NCBI RefSeq assembly: GCF_009711975.1
Contig: NZ_VIKW01000005.1
Coordinates: forward strand, 1 to 64,000
Direction of reading: 5' to 3'
DNA length: 64,000 nt
Source of the DNA: Anabaena sp. UHCC 0204
GTDB lineage: Bacteria; Cyanobacteriota; Cyanobacteriia; Cyanobacteriales; Nostocaceae
The notes under the pieces were generated by a model, which saw only the letters and a program-made list of their open reading frames with translations, made no database searches and was not told where the DNA came from. The translations under genes and the position numbers were made by a program. This document shows positions 36,636 through 45,813 of the stretch, piece by piece (within the stretch, counting starts at the first letter, position 1; each line of letters begins with the position of its first letter).

Positions 36636-39227
36636 ATGACGACTTCCACACCAGAACCCCAGCCACCAAATACACCTATTACCGATACAAATCTGGTAGA
36701 AGATCGTAGCAAGCTGAGTAAAATGTACCAGCACTATGTAGAGGTAAAAGATAAACATCCTCATGCTTTGCTGTTGTACAGGGTAGGTGACTTTTTTGAA
36801 ACTTTTTTCCAAGATGCTGTAACCGTATCCAGAGAATTAGAATTAGTTTTAACCAGTAAACATGGTGGTGAAGTTGGTCGTGTAGCCATGACAGGTGTAC
36901 CCCATCACGCTTGGGAGCGATACACAACCATGCTGGTAGAAAAAGGTTACGCTGTGGTGATTTGTGACCAAGTAGAAGACTCGGCTGATGCGATTGGTTT
37001 AGTTAAACGGGAAGTAACGCGCATTCTCACCCCAGGAACTTTGTTAGAAGAGGGAATGCTCAAAGCGAGTCGCAATAATTACATAGCGGCTGTGGTAATT
37101 GCTGTTAATCATTGGGGTTTAGCTTACGCAGATATATCAACTGGAGAATTTCTCACATCTCAAGGGAGTGATTTAGAACACTTGACGCAAGAGTTAATGC
37201 GATTGCAACCTTCGGAAGTGCTGTTTCCCACGAACGCCCCCGATTTAGGTAGTTTACTACGTCCTGGGGAAACTTCGCCATCTCTGCCCCAATGTTTACC
37301 ACCTTCATTCTGTTATAGTTTGCGATCGCAAGTTCCCTTTTCCCAAGCCGAAGCTAGAAGTAAATTATTACAGAAATTCAAACTGCGATCGCTTGAAGGT
37401 ATCGGTTGTGAACATCTTCCTCTGGCAGTTCGCGCCGCTGGTGGTCTTTTAGACTACATTGAAGATACACAAAAAGCCAATCCAGTCTCGATCCAATTAT
37501 TACGCACCTATACATTAACTGATTATTTAATTGTCGATCATCAAACCCGCCGTAACCTAGAAATCACCCAAACCGTCCGCGATGGTACATTTCACGGTTC
37601 TCTATTATGGGCTTTAGATAGAACTAGCACCGCCATGGGAAGCAGGGCTTTAAGAAGATGGTTGTTACAACCGCTACTAGAAATTAAAGGGATTAAATCA
37701 CGCCAAGATACCATTGAAGAATTAGTTGAAAATACGCCTTTGCGTCAAGATTTACGGCAGTTATTAAGGCAAATTTACGATTTAGAGCGTTTAACAGTCA
37801 GAGCCGCTTCTGGTAGAGCTAATGCACGGGATTTAATGGCTTTAGCTGATTCTTTCTCCCGTTTACCAGAATTATCGCGCTTGGTTGCAGATGCTCATTC
37901 TCCGTTTTTAAAAGCTTTGCAAAAAGTCCCACCGATCCTAGAAGAAATAGCAGAAAAATTACACGCTCATATCGTAGAATCACCACCCATCCAGTTAAAG
38001 GAAGGTGGTTTAATTCGCGCGGGAATTAATCCGCTTTTGGATGAAAGAAAGGCTACTGTAGAAAGTGATCAACAATGGATTGCAAACTTAGAAGTTGATG
38101 AAAGAACGAGAACGGGAATCCCGACTTTGAAGGTAGGATTTAATAAAACTTTTGGTTATTATATCAGTATTTCCCGCAGTAAATCTGACCAAGTTCCTGA
38201 TAATTACATTCGTAAACAAACTCTGACAAATGAGGAACGTTACATTACTCCTGATTTGAAAGAACGAGAAGCGCGAATTCTTACAGCGCGAGATGATTTA
38301 AATCAGTTGGAATATGAGATTTTTGACGCATTACGGGATGAGGTGGGTTCTCACGCCGAAATTATTCGGAATATTGCCCGTGCGGTAGCTGCCTGTGATG
38401 TATTATGTGGTTTGGCGGAATTGGCTGTTCATCAAGGTTACTGTCGCCCGGAAATGCTGACAGGACGGGAGATTAACGTGATTGATGGTCGTCACCCGGT
38501 GGTGGAACAGTCTTTACCTGCTGGGTTTTTTGTGCCTAATTCTACTGGATTAGGAGGAATGAACCACGAAGGAGCGAAGGACACGAAGGAAGAAGGGAAG
38601 AAGACATCCTATCCTGATTTGGTGATTTTGACGGGTCCAAATGCGAGTGGGAAGAGTTGTTATTTAAGGCAGGTGGGTTTAATTCAGTTGATGGCACAGG
38701 TGGGTAGTTTTGTTCCTGCTAGGTCGGCTAGGTTGGCTGTGTGCGATCGCATTTTTACTCGTGTTGGGGCTGTAGATGATTTGGCTACTGGTCAATCTAC
38801 GTTTATGGTGGAAATGAATGAAACTGCAAATATCCTCAATCATGCAACTGCGAAATCTTTGGTTCTGTTAGATGAAATTGGTCGAGGAACTGCAACTTTT
38901 GACGGTTTATCAATTGCTTGGGCTGTGGCGGAATATTTAGCAGTTGATATTAAATCTCGAACGATTTTTGCAACTCATTATCATGAGTTAAATGAATTGG
39001 CTACTATTATTTCTAATGTGGCAAATTATCAAGTTACTGTTAAAGAATTACCTGATCAAATTATCTTTTTACATCAAGTTCAACCCGGTGGTGCTGATAA
39101 ATCCTATGGGATAGAAGCTGGAAGGTTAGCGGGTTTACCGGCGGTGGTAATTAAAAGAGCAAAACAGGTAATGGGACAAATCGAAAAACACAGTAAAATA
39201 GCTATGGGTTTACAGAATTTAGAGTAG
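36636..39227 (+). CDS. mutS: DNA mismatch repair protein MutS
   Basis: 863 residues from ATG 36636; a GTG at 36612 would add eight. The mismatch-binding domain shows [12 protein letters not shown] with the Phe-x-Glu reading motif. The connector, lever and clamp follow, then the ATPase domain with TGPNASGKS (Walker A), [23 protein letters not shown] (Walker B) and TH(YHEL). About 14 residues ([14 protein letters not shown]) just before the ATPase P-loop strand are coded by an inserted interspersed repeat (38558-38602) in frame. The protein recognises replication errors; no mutL is nearby. Confidence 0.95.
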   Translation: MTTSTPEPQPPNTPITDTNLVEDRSKLSKMYQHYVEVKDKHPHALLLYRVGDFFETFFQDAVTVSRELELVLTSKHGGEVGRVAMTGVPHHAWERYTTMLVEKGYAVVICDQVEDSADAIGLVKREVTRILTPGTLLEEGMLKASRNNYIAAVVIAVNHWGLAYADISTGEFLTSQGSDLEHLTQELMRLQPSEVLFPTNAPDLGSLLRPGETSPSLPQCLPPSFCYSLRSQVPFSQAEARSKLLQKFKLRSLEGIGCEHLPLAVRAAGGLLDYIEDTQKANPVSIQLLRTYTLTDYLIVDHQTRRNLEITQTVRDGTFHGSLLWALDRTSTAMGSRALRRWLLQPLLEIKGIKSRQDTIEELVENTPLRQDLRQLLRQIYDLERLTVRAASGRANARDLMALADSFSRLPELSRLVADAHSPFLKALQKVPPILEEIAEKLHAHIVESPPIQLKEGGLIRAGINPLLDERKATVESDQQWIANLEVDERTRTGIPTLKVGFNKTFGYYISISRSKSDQVPDNYIRKQTLTNEERYITPDLKEREARILTARDDLNQLEYEIFDALRDEVGSHAEIIRNIARAVAACDVLCGLAELAVHQGYCRPEMLTGREINVIDGRHPVVEQSLPAGFFVPNSTGLGGMNHEGAKDTKEEGKKTSYPDLVILTGPNASGKSCYLRQVGLIQLMAQVGSFVPARSARLAVCDRIFTRVGAVDDLATGQSTFMVEMNETANILNHATAKSLVLLDEIGRGTATFDGLSIAWAVAEYLAVDIKSRTIFATHYHELNELATIISNVANYQVTVKELPDQIIFLHQVQPGGADKSYGIEAGRLAGLPAVVIKRAKQVMGQIEKHSKIAMGLQNLE
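38558..38602 (+). repeat. Repeat inserted in frame in mutS
   Basis: The block ATGAACCACGAAGGAGCGAA and what follows is the same family as the GAACCGCAGAGGACGCAGAG-type repeat at 2785-2825 (opposite strand). Here it keeps the mutS frame open and adds a charged, Lys/Glu-rich loop. Confidence 0.6.
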
Positions 39228-39235
39228 TTAGAAGA

Positions 39236-39323
39236 AGGTGACAGGTGACAGGTTACAGGTGACAGGGAATAGGAAGGAGAAGATAAAATGTTCTTCATTC
39301 TTCATTCCGGCCTGCGGTACTAG
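39236..39323. repeat. GTGACAG tandem repeat plus solo CTAGTAC end
   Basis: Right after mutS come units of GTGACAG and then a purine-rich block ending ATGTTCTTCATTC. A related composite stands at about 47449-47520 and, inverted, at about 49765-49832. The block ends in CCGGCCTGCGGTACTAG (39307-39323), the terminus of repeat family A, whose CTA is the stop codon of the next gene. Confidence 0.6.
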
Positions 39324-40981
39324 TTTAAACCTAAATCTTGAGAAGTAATGATGCTAAAGCGATCGCGTCCTGCTCTTTTTGCTTGATAAAGTGCATCATC
39401 TGCTGTTTTAATCAGAAATGCAGCCGGAATATCAGCAGCAGGAATCATAATAGCCACTCCTAAACTGACTGTAATTTGATGACTTATCTGAGAAGCTGTA
39501 TGGGAAATTGCCAATTTTTGAACTTGAGAACGAATTTCTTTAGCTACAAGTATCGCCTCTTCCATGTTTGTATTCGGCAAAATTACCGCAAACTCTTCTC
39601 CTCCATATCGTGCTACTAAATAACTAGGTTTTTTAATAGCTTTAGTCATAGCTTGAGCCACTTTTTGTAAACAACTATCTCCGGCTTGATGTCCGTAAGT
39701 GTCGTTATATAGTTTAAAAAAATCTACGTCACATAAAATTAGAGAAATTGAGGAATTTTCCCTAGCCATACGTCTCCATTCCTGCTGAAAATATTCATCA
39801 AATCGGCGACGGTTAGGAATTTGCGTGAGTCCGTCATAATTAACAAGATGTTGGAGAGTTTGATTTTCTGCTTTGAGTTTGAGATCATCTTGCCAAATAA
39901 CAATTCCTGTAGTCATTACTAATAAAGTTATTGGTGCAGCAACAGGTAGCCAATAATTTATTTTTAACATGAGCAAACTGAACAGTTGCCAGATTACATA
40001 TAGCCCTATACAAAATCCTAATTTTTTCCGAGAATACCAACGAACAATTACTAAACTCCATAGAGGACCTGCTAATAGGAATAAGATGATCCATGCCCCA
40101 GCCGGAAAGATATGTAAAAAATTATCCTCAAATAAATTACTAATAAAAGCTGCGTGTAAGTAAACTCCTCCTGTCGGTGGATCATAATTAAAGGGTGTGA
40201 CTAAAACATCAATACCCGGAGCAGTAACTCCTACTAAGACAATTTTATTTTTAAATATATTGGCTGATACTTTTCCCTGCACTACATCAACAAATGAGTA
40301 ATGAGGCATTTGATTTACCTGACTTGGCCAGTTAATCAACAATGGCTGTTGTAAATTAGGAAATGGAGGTATTTCCGTAAAAATTCCATAAGCTTGGATA
40401 GCGGCAATTCCTAATGCGGGAATACCATTAATTAAAGGCTGTATTTTCCGGATCATACCATCTCCATCTTTTGCTCCCAATATATGCCCTGTGGTAATAG
40501 CGGCTGCTTCCAATTCAGCTACAGGAAACCAAGGTTCTCCTTGGGTATCCCAAGCTTGTGCTAGAACTACATTTCCATGTTGCTGCATGGCTTTTGCTAA
40601 GGCGGCATCATTGAGGCTAGAATCAGAAAAAATAATATCAAAAACAACTACATTTGGCTGGGCTGTATTCAGTACATTTAATAACTCTATATATCTGGTT
40701 CTTTTCCAGGGAAAATGTTTAAACTCTGCCAAACTTTTTTCATCTATTGTCACTACTACTACCTGCTGATTCCAGTTAGTATTTCCCCGTAGTCGAAATA
40801 GGTTGTTGTATGTCATCCATTCCAAAGGTTGGAAAATTCCTAATTTTAGCAAACAAGTAACTATGAACATAGCTATCCAACCAGGAATAGATAACTTTAT
40901 TCTCTTGAAGAGGCTAAGTATAGCTTCCTTTCCCGCAGGATTACGCCGCAGGTATTGTAATAGCCAATATTTTTTGGTCAC
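39320..40981 (-). CDS. CHASE2-GGDEF membrane diguanylate cyclase
   Basis: 553 residues. A first membrane helix (about 34-52) leads to an extracytoplasmic CHASE2 sensor (about 60-285, VVVVTIDEKSLAEFKHFPWKR, DIIFSD, IVLVGVTAPGIDVLVTPF). Three membrane helices (about 290-370) follow, then a GGDEF domain with RYGGEEF. There is no RxxD inhibitory site five residues upstream (KPSYLVARYGG), so product inhibition is probably absent. It should make cyclic di-GMP in response to an unknown outside signal. The TAG stop lies in a repeat end (CTAGTACCGC), so the native C-terminus may be a few residues different. Confidence 0.9.
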   Translation of the reverse strand: MTKKYWLLQYLRRNPAGKEAILSLFKRIKLSIPGWIAMFIVTCLLKLGIFQPLEWMTYNNLFRLRGNTNWNQQVVVVTIDEKSLAEFKHFPWKRTRYIELLNVLNTAQPNVVVFDIIFSDSSLNDAALAKAMQQHGNVVLAQAWDTQGEPWFPVAELEAAAITTGHILGAKDGDGMIRKIQPLINGIPALGIAAIQAYGIFTEIPPFPNLQQPLLINWPSQVNQMPHYSFVDVVQGKVSANIFKNKIVLVGVTAPGIDVLVTPFNYDPPTGGVYLHAAFISNLFEDNFLHIFPAGAWIILFLLAGPLWSLVIVRWYSRKKLGFCIGLYVIWQLFSLLMLKINYWLPVAAPITLLVMTTGIVIWQDDLKLKAENQTLQHLVNYDGLTQIPNRRRFDEYFQQEWRRMARENSSISLILCDVDFFKLYNDTYGHQAGDSCLQKVAQAMTKAIKKPSYLVARYGGEEFAVILPNTNMEEAILVAKEIRSQVQKLAISHTASQISHQITVSLGVAIMIPAADIPAAFLIKTADDALYQAKRAGRDRFSIITSQDLGLN

Positions 40982-41098
40982 TGATGTTTCTGTAAAAATT
41001 AGATTACTCTTGTATCTAATTTAAGCGATCGCCTGCACCTTTGCAACTTTTATACAATCACTAATAGGCTAACAATCATGGGAAAAAAACGCAGGTTT

Positions 41099-41144
41099 GT
41101 AGTGAGGACTTTAGTCCTCATTTAAGGGCTTCAGCCCTTACTAC
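41099..41144. repeat. Double-hairpin repeat
   Basis: GTAGTGAGGACTTTAGTCCT is followed by CATTTAAGGGCTTCAGCCCTTACTAC: two adjacent perfect small palindromes framed by outer arms GTAGT/ACTAC. Such elements recur widely in heterocystous cyanobacteria (from memory). Confidence 0.6.
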
Positions 41145-41171
41145 ACTTAATCTAAGTTGATTTATTTTTGT

Positions 41172-41282
41172 CTAGTACACAACGGCGTAAGTAAACCAAC
41201 CATTAAGAATTCTCAAAAAGCTTGTGTCATCTGCTTTTTTAATTTTTAATTTTTAATTTTTAATTCCGCCCTGCGGTACTAG
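41172..41282 (+). mobile_element. CTAGTAC-ended small repeat, family A, copy 2 (complete)
   Basis: 111 bp running from CTAGTACACAACGGCG to CCGCCCTGCGGTACTAG, so both ends read CTAGTAC inward. The interior has ACCAACCATTA, CTTGTGTCATCTGCTTTTTT and three AATTTTT units. Copy 4 (44264-44360) is the same in reverse orientation. No coding capacity; any mobility would need a transposase from elsewhere. Confidence 0.65.
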
Positions 41283-41457
41283 TTACTTATAATGAAATTA
41301 TCAGTTTTGAGAATCTCCCCTTCCAGACAAAAACTGCTCTTGTGAAAAGTCTCAACAAAAGCAGTTAAAATTAATTTTTTAGCAATACTAGCGCCATTTT
41401 TTGTAAATTGGATTGACATAAAAAACCCAACTTACAAATCAAGAATATTTTCAATTT

Positions 41458-41555
41458 GGCGCAAACAACTAACAATTAAAAATTGATTCAAAGCTTATGT
41501 AATCTGCTTTTTTAATTTTTAATTATTAATTTTTAATTCTGCACTGTGGTACTAG
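41458..41555 (+). mobile_element. CTAGTAC-ended small repeat, family A, copy 3
   Basis: It shares the core ATGTAATCTGCTTTTTTAAT and TTTTTAATTCTGCACTGTGGTACTAG. Its right end (CTA at 41552-41554 read on the minus strand as TAG) is the stop codon of the 107-residue membrane protein gene. The left end is degraded. Confidence 0.6.
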
Positions 41556-41875
41556 GCATCATCAGGTTCAAATTGTGCCACTGTGACAGCATTAAACGCA
41601 AAAGATAAAACTAAAGGAATCGGACATTTAAACCAAAAGGTGTAAATCACTGCTAAGATAGTAGTAGATATGGCCGCACAAGCCCAATACATTTCTTGAT
41701 TGGTGAATCCATTTTCTTCTTTAATTACTCTCAACACATTCATGGGGATTGGTTCTGGCATAACTCCACCAGGAGGAAACGCCCAATAGTTGTCACGTCT
41801 CTCCATAAATAAATCTGTCCAGCCGTTTTCTAAGCACCATGCTTCAATCCATTGAATAGAGTAATGATTCATCAT
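41552..41875 (-). CDS. Small conserved cyanobacterial membrane protein
   Basis: 107 residues. An N-terminal soluble part with several aromatic residues (YSIQWIEAWCLENGWTDLFM, RRDNYWAFPPGGVMPEPIP) is followed by two hydrophobic segments (about 62-82 and 84-101) and an acidic end. I recognise the pattern from other cyanobacteria but not a named family, and no function can be assigned. The stop codon is supplied by a family A repeat. It stands alone between repeat-rich spacers. ATG start; the second codon is also ATG. Confidence 0.7.
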   Translation of the reverse strand: MMNHYSIQWIEAWCLENGWTDLFMERRDNYWAFPPGGVMPEPIPMNVLRVIKEENGFTNQEMYWACAAISTTILAVIYTFWFKCPIPLVLSFAFNAVTVAQFEPDDA

Positions 41876-42358
41876 AGAAATACCAATTTTGCCTTTTGTG
41901 TGTGCCTTTCGTCAATTTCAATAACTTAAAAATTTTTAGTCAGATCACTGTTAGCAATAACATTAACTTTAAAGTCATGATTCTGGATATTGATTAAACA
42001 TTTTATCCATATTAGAAATCTTGCTTTCACAGCTATGACCATAATTAACAGATTAACAGTAGTTTTTAACAGTGAACTTCAAAAGATAATAAACTTTACT
42101 TGTAATCAAACTTAATGAATAATTGTAAATACACAGATCCTGAATCAATGAAAATTTGATCACCAACAACTTGATTAAAATATAAAATCGGGAAATTCAA
42201 CCTTTACAACCTTGATTATTTGCGCCTCTGCGACGGCAGTCACTCATGGGGGAAACCCCCAAGACCGCGCTGCCTCGCCTTTGCGTGAGAAATATTCATA
42301 TATTTAATCAGCCACGCCCAGATTAAACTAGATAATTAGTAACTTGGACTTATCAGCT
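41876..42358. other. Intergenic region with decayed repeats
   Basis: No gene. The first 300 bp are AT-rich and featureless to me. From about 42220 there is a CGCCTCTGCG/CGCCTTTGCGTGAG repeat pair enclosing the CATGGGGGAAACCCCCA hairpin also seen at 1816-1833. The block ends with the right terminus (ATCAGCCACGCC, 42307-42318) of a degraded family B element. Confidence 0.5.
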
Positions 42359-42847
42359 ATGTTTTGGCAAAAAGCCGTAGGATTGATTTTAGGAATTATG
42401 GTTTGGTGCATAGCACAACCAGCATTATCAGACTGGACTCATCCTTTATCATTTAGTAATGCAGAGTTGTCAAGACAAGATTTTTCAGGACAAAGTTTAC
42501 AAGCAGCAGAATTTTCTAATGCTAATCTGGAAATGGCCAATTTTGAGGGTGCGGACTTGCGAGGAGCAGTTTTAAGTGCTTCAGTCATGACTAAAGCCAA
42601 TTTACATGGAGCAGATTTAACAAATGCAATGGTGAATGAGGTAAAATTAATAGGCGCTGATTTAAGTAATGCTGTTTTAGTAGAAGCTATTTTATTCCGC
42701 ACTATCTTTACAGATGTTAATATTGCAGGTGCAGATTTTTCAGATGCAATTCTAGATAAAGCGCAAATTAAAGAACTATGTCAAAAAGCCAGTGGTGTAA
42801 ATTCCCAAACTGGTGTAGAAACTCGTGAGTCGTTAGGATGTCAATAA
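42359..42847 (+). CDS. Exported pentapeptide-repeat protein
   Basis: 162 residues from ATG 42359. I prefer this to the in-frame TTG at 42344 because it puts a clean signal peptide at the N-terminus (hydrophobic core LGIMVWCIAQP, cleavage after ALS). About ten A(D/N)LxX repeats follow (SNAELSRQDFSGQSLQAAEF through ADFSDAILDKAQ), which build a square right-handed helix. It is probably lumenal or periplasmic, and the role is unknown. Two cysteines near the C-terminus could form a disulfide. The 3' end overlaps purK by 10 bases, so the two are probably coupled. Confidence 0.85.
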   Translation: MFWQKAVGLILGIMVWCIAQPALSDWTHPLSFSNAELSRQDFSGQSLQAAEFSNANLEMANFEGADLRGAVLSASVMTKANLHGADLTNAMVNEVKLIGADLSNAVLVEAILFRTIFTDVNIAGADFSDAILDKAQIKELCQKASGVNSQTGVETRESLGCQ

Positions 42848-43998
42848 AACTTGGTATAATTGGTGGTGGACAACTGGCTTGGATGATGGGAGATGCAGCA
42901 AAAAAGCTGGGAGTAGAATTAATAGTCCAAACTCCTAGTCAAAATGATCCGGCTGTATCTATTGCCAAAGATAGCATTTTTGCCGCAGTTGATGATGCTG
43001 CTGCTACGGAAATTTTAGCGACAAAGTGTGATATTATTACCTTTGAAAATGAGTTTGTCAACCTGGCGGCATTATCTCAACTCGAAAAAAAAGGTGTTTG
43101 TTTTCGTCCTCAATTAGCAGCTTTAGCACCTCTGTTAGATAAATATGAGCAACGTTGCTATTTACGAGATTTAGGTTTACCAGTTCCCCAGTTTTTTGCA
43201 TTACCAGGGGAAAAAGATATAGAATCTAAAATTGCAGATTTGGGTTTTCCTGTTGTTCTCAAAGCGCGAAGACATGGATATGATGGTCAAGGAACTTTTA
43301 TCATTCCCGATTTTTCAGCTTTATCCAAAATCATTAATCACAGCAATACCCAGTTTTTAGTAGAAGAATTTGTTCCTTTTACTAAAGAATTAGCGATAAT
43401 TGCAGCCCGTTCTGTGAATGGGGAAATTGTCATCTATCCAGCGGTAGAAACTTTCCAAGAAGAACAGGTATGTAGATGGGTAATTGCACCAGCTATAATT
43501 ACCAAAGAACAAAATTTAGAAATTGAAGCGATCGCTCATAAACTATTAAATAGCCTCCAATATATAGGAGTCTTGGGCATTGAATTATTTCTCACTGCTG
43601 ATGGTAAAATCCTAGTTAATGAAATAGCACCCCGCACTCACAACTCTGGGCATTTTTCCCTTGATGCTTGTGAAACTTCCCAATTTGAACAACACCTGCG
43701 AGCCGTGTCTAGTTTACCGTTAAACAATTCCATATTACATTGTAGTAGTGCTGTAATGGTTAATCTCTTAGGCTATGAAAACTGCCAAAGTGACTACCAA
43801 AAACAACGTCAACAACTAGCAGATATTCCCCAATCTACTGTTCATTGGTATGGCAAAACAGAAGCTCGTCCAGGACGGAAACTGGGACATATCACTGTTT
43901 TACTAGAGCAAGATAACCGCGATGCGGTAAAACACATTATACACCAAATTGAATCTATCTGGTATCCCCCAGAAAAAATTTCCCAAAATTTTCCCTAA
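42838..43998 (+). CDS. purK: N5-carboxyaminoimidazole ribonucleotide synthase
   Basis: 386 residues. ATP-grasp enzyme of purine synthesis that carboxylates aminoimidazole ribonucleotide with bicarbonate and ATP. Motifs: IKLGIIGGGQLAWMM at the start, DIITFENEFV, FPVVLKARRHGYDGQGT, and EIAPRTHNSGH near the end. ATG start overlaps the pentapeptide gene. It is followed by a probable 6S RNA gene, an arrangement I recall from other cyanobacteria. Confidence 0.94.
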   Translation: MSIKLGIIGGGQLAWMMGDAAKKLGVELIVQTPSQNDPAVSIAKDSIFAAVDDAAATEILATKCDIITFENEFVNLAALSQLEKKGVCFRPQLAALAPLLDKYEQRCYLRDLGLPVPQFFALPGEKDIESKIADLGFPVVLKARRHGYDGQGTFIIPDFSALSKIINHSNTQFLVEEFVPFTKELAIIAARSVNGEIVIYPAVETFQEEQVCRWVIAPAIITKEQNLEIEAIAHKLLNSLQYIGVLGIELFLTADGKILVNEIAPRTHNSGHFSLDACETSQFEQHLRAVSSLPLNNSILHCSSAVMVNLLGYENCQSDYQKQRQQLADIPQSTVHWYGKTEARPGRKLGHITVLLEQDNRDAVKHIIHQIESIWYPPEKISQNFP

Positions 43999-44025
43999 AT
44001 TAGCACACAAACTATTTTTCAAAGC

Positions 44026-44031
44026 TATAAT
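44026..44031 (+). promoter_or_regulatory. -10 box of the probable 6S RNA
   Basis: A perfect TATAAT lies six bases before the predicted 5' end of the RNA (44038). No good -35 hexamer is visible 17 bases upstream, so it may rely on other contacts or on readthrough from purK. Confidence 0.5.
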
Positions 44032-44037
44032 GAATTA

Positions 44038-44220
44038 GTTGCACTACGACGATTGGTGACTGCCATCAAGTTTTTTGATCTATGTCTTTAACAACAAGGG
44101 AGCTAAATAGTTCTCATGGCAGTATACCGGGCTTGTACCCGGAAACTTTAAATGAGAATCCTCTGTTCCCACCTGGTTTACCCAGGTCATAAACTTAGGT
44201 AAAACGGCGTTGCGGTGAAC
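44038..44220 (+). ncRNA. ssrS: Probable 6S RNA
   Basis: 183 nt downstream of purK, the location I recall for cyanobacterial 6S RNA. The ends pair: GTTGCACTACGACG (44038-44051) with CGTTGCGGTGAAC (44208-44220) in an interrupted stem of about 11 bp. The middle folds into a long irregular hairpin (TTCTCAT/ATGAGAA around CCGGG/CCCGG) and a second small hairpin ACCTGG/CCAGGT, leaving open bubbles between. Length, end pairing and the TATAAT all fit 6S, which mimics an open promoter and binds RNA polymerase. No database model was run. Confidence 0.65.
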
Positions 44221-44263
44221 TAAAAAATTTTAGCTTCCTGGTTTATTCAACTGGGGAGCTTTA

Positions 44264-44360
44264 ATAGTATCGCAGGGCGGAATTGAAAATTAAAAAAGCA
44301 GATGATACAAGCTACCTGAGAATTTTTAATGGTTGATTGATTTCCGCCGTTGTGTACGAG
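44264..44360 (-). mobile_element. CTAGTAC-ended small repeat, family A, copy 4
   Basis: TAGTATCGCAGGGCGG at the left and CCGCCGTTGTGTACGAG at the right, with AAAAAAGCAGATGATACAAGC inside. It is the reverse complement of copy 2 along its whole length. It lies just after the 6S RNA, in the spacer before the alcohol dehydrogenase gene. Confidence 0.65.
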
Positions 44361-44441
44361 AATTCCCTAAATAAAGTCGCAGAAATCTCGAAACTGATTA
44401 CAATACTCAAGATGAAATATAATTCTCTTGCGTAACTAATC

Positions 44442-45596
44442 ATGGAAAATTTTGTTTTTTATAATCCAGTTAAAATCTTATTTGGTAAAGGTCAAATTGC
44501 CAACATTGCCCCAGAAATCCCCGCAGATGCTAAAATTCTCATTACCTACGGCGGCGGTAGCATTAAAGCCAATGGCGTTTATGATCAAGTAAAATTAGCC
44601 TTAACTGGACGGAATGTATTTGAATTTGGTGGGATTGAACCCAACCCCCATTTAGAAACTTTGATGAAAGCCGTTGAATTAATCCGCAAAGAAGGTATTG
44701 ATTTTCTATTAGCGGTGGGTGGTGGTTCAGTTGCAGACGGGACTAAATTTATAGCTGCTGCTGTTCCCTTTGTGGGCGACCCCTGGGATATTTTAGCAAA
44801 AGGCGCACCAGTGACTGCGGCTTTACCAATGGGGGTAGTTTTGACTTTACCCGCAACTGGTTCGGAAATGAATACAAACTCAGTTGTTACTAAGTGGGAA
44901 ACGCAAGAAAAGTTATTTTTCGCTAGTCCCTTGGTGTTTCCTAAATTTTCAGTTCTTGACCCAGAAACGACTTTTTCCCTCCCTCCTAGACAAATTAGTA
45001 ATGGGATAGTTGATGCTTTTACTCATGTCATGGAACAGTATTTAACCTATCCGGTAAATGCACCATTACAAGACCGCATGGCTGAATCAATTTTAAAAAC
45101 TCTGATTTCCGAAGGACCAAAAACTTTAGAAAATCCTACAGATTATGATGCACGGGCAAATTTAGTTTGGTCGGCTACAATGGCGTTAAATGGGTTAATT
45201 GCTGCGGGTGTTCCTCAAGATTGGACGACTCACATGATTGGCCATGAGTTGACAGCGTTGCATGGTATGGATCATGCTCAAACTTTGGCGGTTGTGTTAC
45301 CTAGCACTTTAACAATTAGACGCGATCGCAAATGGCAAAAACTTCTACAATATGCAGATAGAGTTTGGAATATTGTCAGTGGTTCTGAAGAAGAACGGGT
45401 AGATACAGCAATTACTAAAACTCGTTATTTCTTTGAATCAGTTGGTGTTCGCACTCACTTATCGGATTATGGTGTGGGAATAGAAACAATTCCAGTGGTG
45501 ATCAAGAATTTAGAAAAGCATGGGATGATAGCTTTGGGTGAAAATAAAGATATTAACCCGCAAGTTGTTGAACAGATTTTAGCTCTTTGCGCTTAG
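44442..45596 (+). CDS. Iron-containing alcohol dehydrogenase (YqhD/BDH type)
   Basis: 384 residues. N-terminal NAD(P)-binding part with ITYGGGSIK and LLAVGGGSVADGTKF; the GGGS pattern is that of NADPH-dependent YqhD/butanol dehydrogenases. Metal ligands lie in GIVDAFTHVMEQY (Asp), MIGHE (His) and HGMDHAQTLA (two His). It most likely reduces aldehydes to alcohols in the cytoplasm, perhaps for detoxification. ATG start. A hairpin terminator follows at 45610. Confidence 0.92.
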   Translation: MENFVFYNPVKILFGKGQIANIAPEIPADAKILITYGGGSIKANGVYDQVKLALTGRNVFEFGGIEPNPHLETLMKAVELIRKEGIDFLLAVGGGSVADGTKFIAAAVPFVGDPWDILAKGAPVTAALPMGVVLTLPATGSEMNTNSVVTKWETQEKLFFASPLVFPKFSVLDPETTFSLPPRQISNGIVDAFTHVMEQYLTYPVNAPLQDRMAESILKTLISEGPKTLENPTDYDARANLVWSATMALNGLIAAGVPQDWTTHMIGHELTALHGMDHAQTLAVVLPSTLTIRRDRKWQKLLQYADRVWNIVSGSEEERVDTAITKTRYFFESVGVRTHLSDYGVGIETIPVVIKNLEKHGMIALGENKDINPQVVEQILALCA

Positions 45597-45609
45597 AAAT
45601 TAAAACCAT

Positions 45610-45631
45610 AGGTCAGGCTTTTGTCTGACCT
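45610..45631 (+). terminator. Hairpin after the alcohol dehydrogenase gene
   Basis: AGGTCAG and CTGACCT form a 7-bp stem with an 8-base loop, 14 bases after the stop. The following TATTAATCC is only partly T-rich, so termination strength is uncertain. Confidence 0.55.
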
Positions 45632-45813
45632 ATTAATCCTATTTGATTTTTTAAATACAAGTATGATGAGTAATGCCCACTCTACAGCAAGATCATTTTA
45701 TAGAAACAATAGATATTTATTTTTTTATACAAATAACTTATATATAGAAAAACGGTGCATAATTACCCTAAAGTATGAACAAATAATCTGATAGTAGGAA
45801 GATCAAATTCACT

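Larger units (their letters stand above)
40982..41551. other. Repeat-filled intergenic region
   Basis: About 570 bp with no gene. It contains a double hairpin (about 41099-41144: GAGGACTTTAGTCCTC and AAGGGCTTCAGCCCTT), one complete family A element (41172-41282) and most of another (41458-41555). In effect it is a nest of small non-coding elements. Confidence 0.65.
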
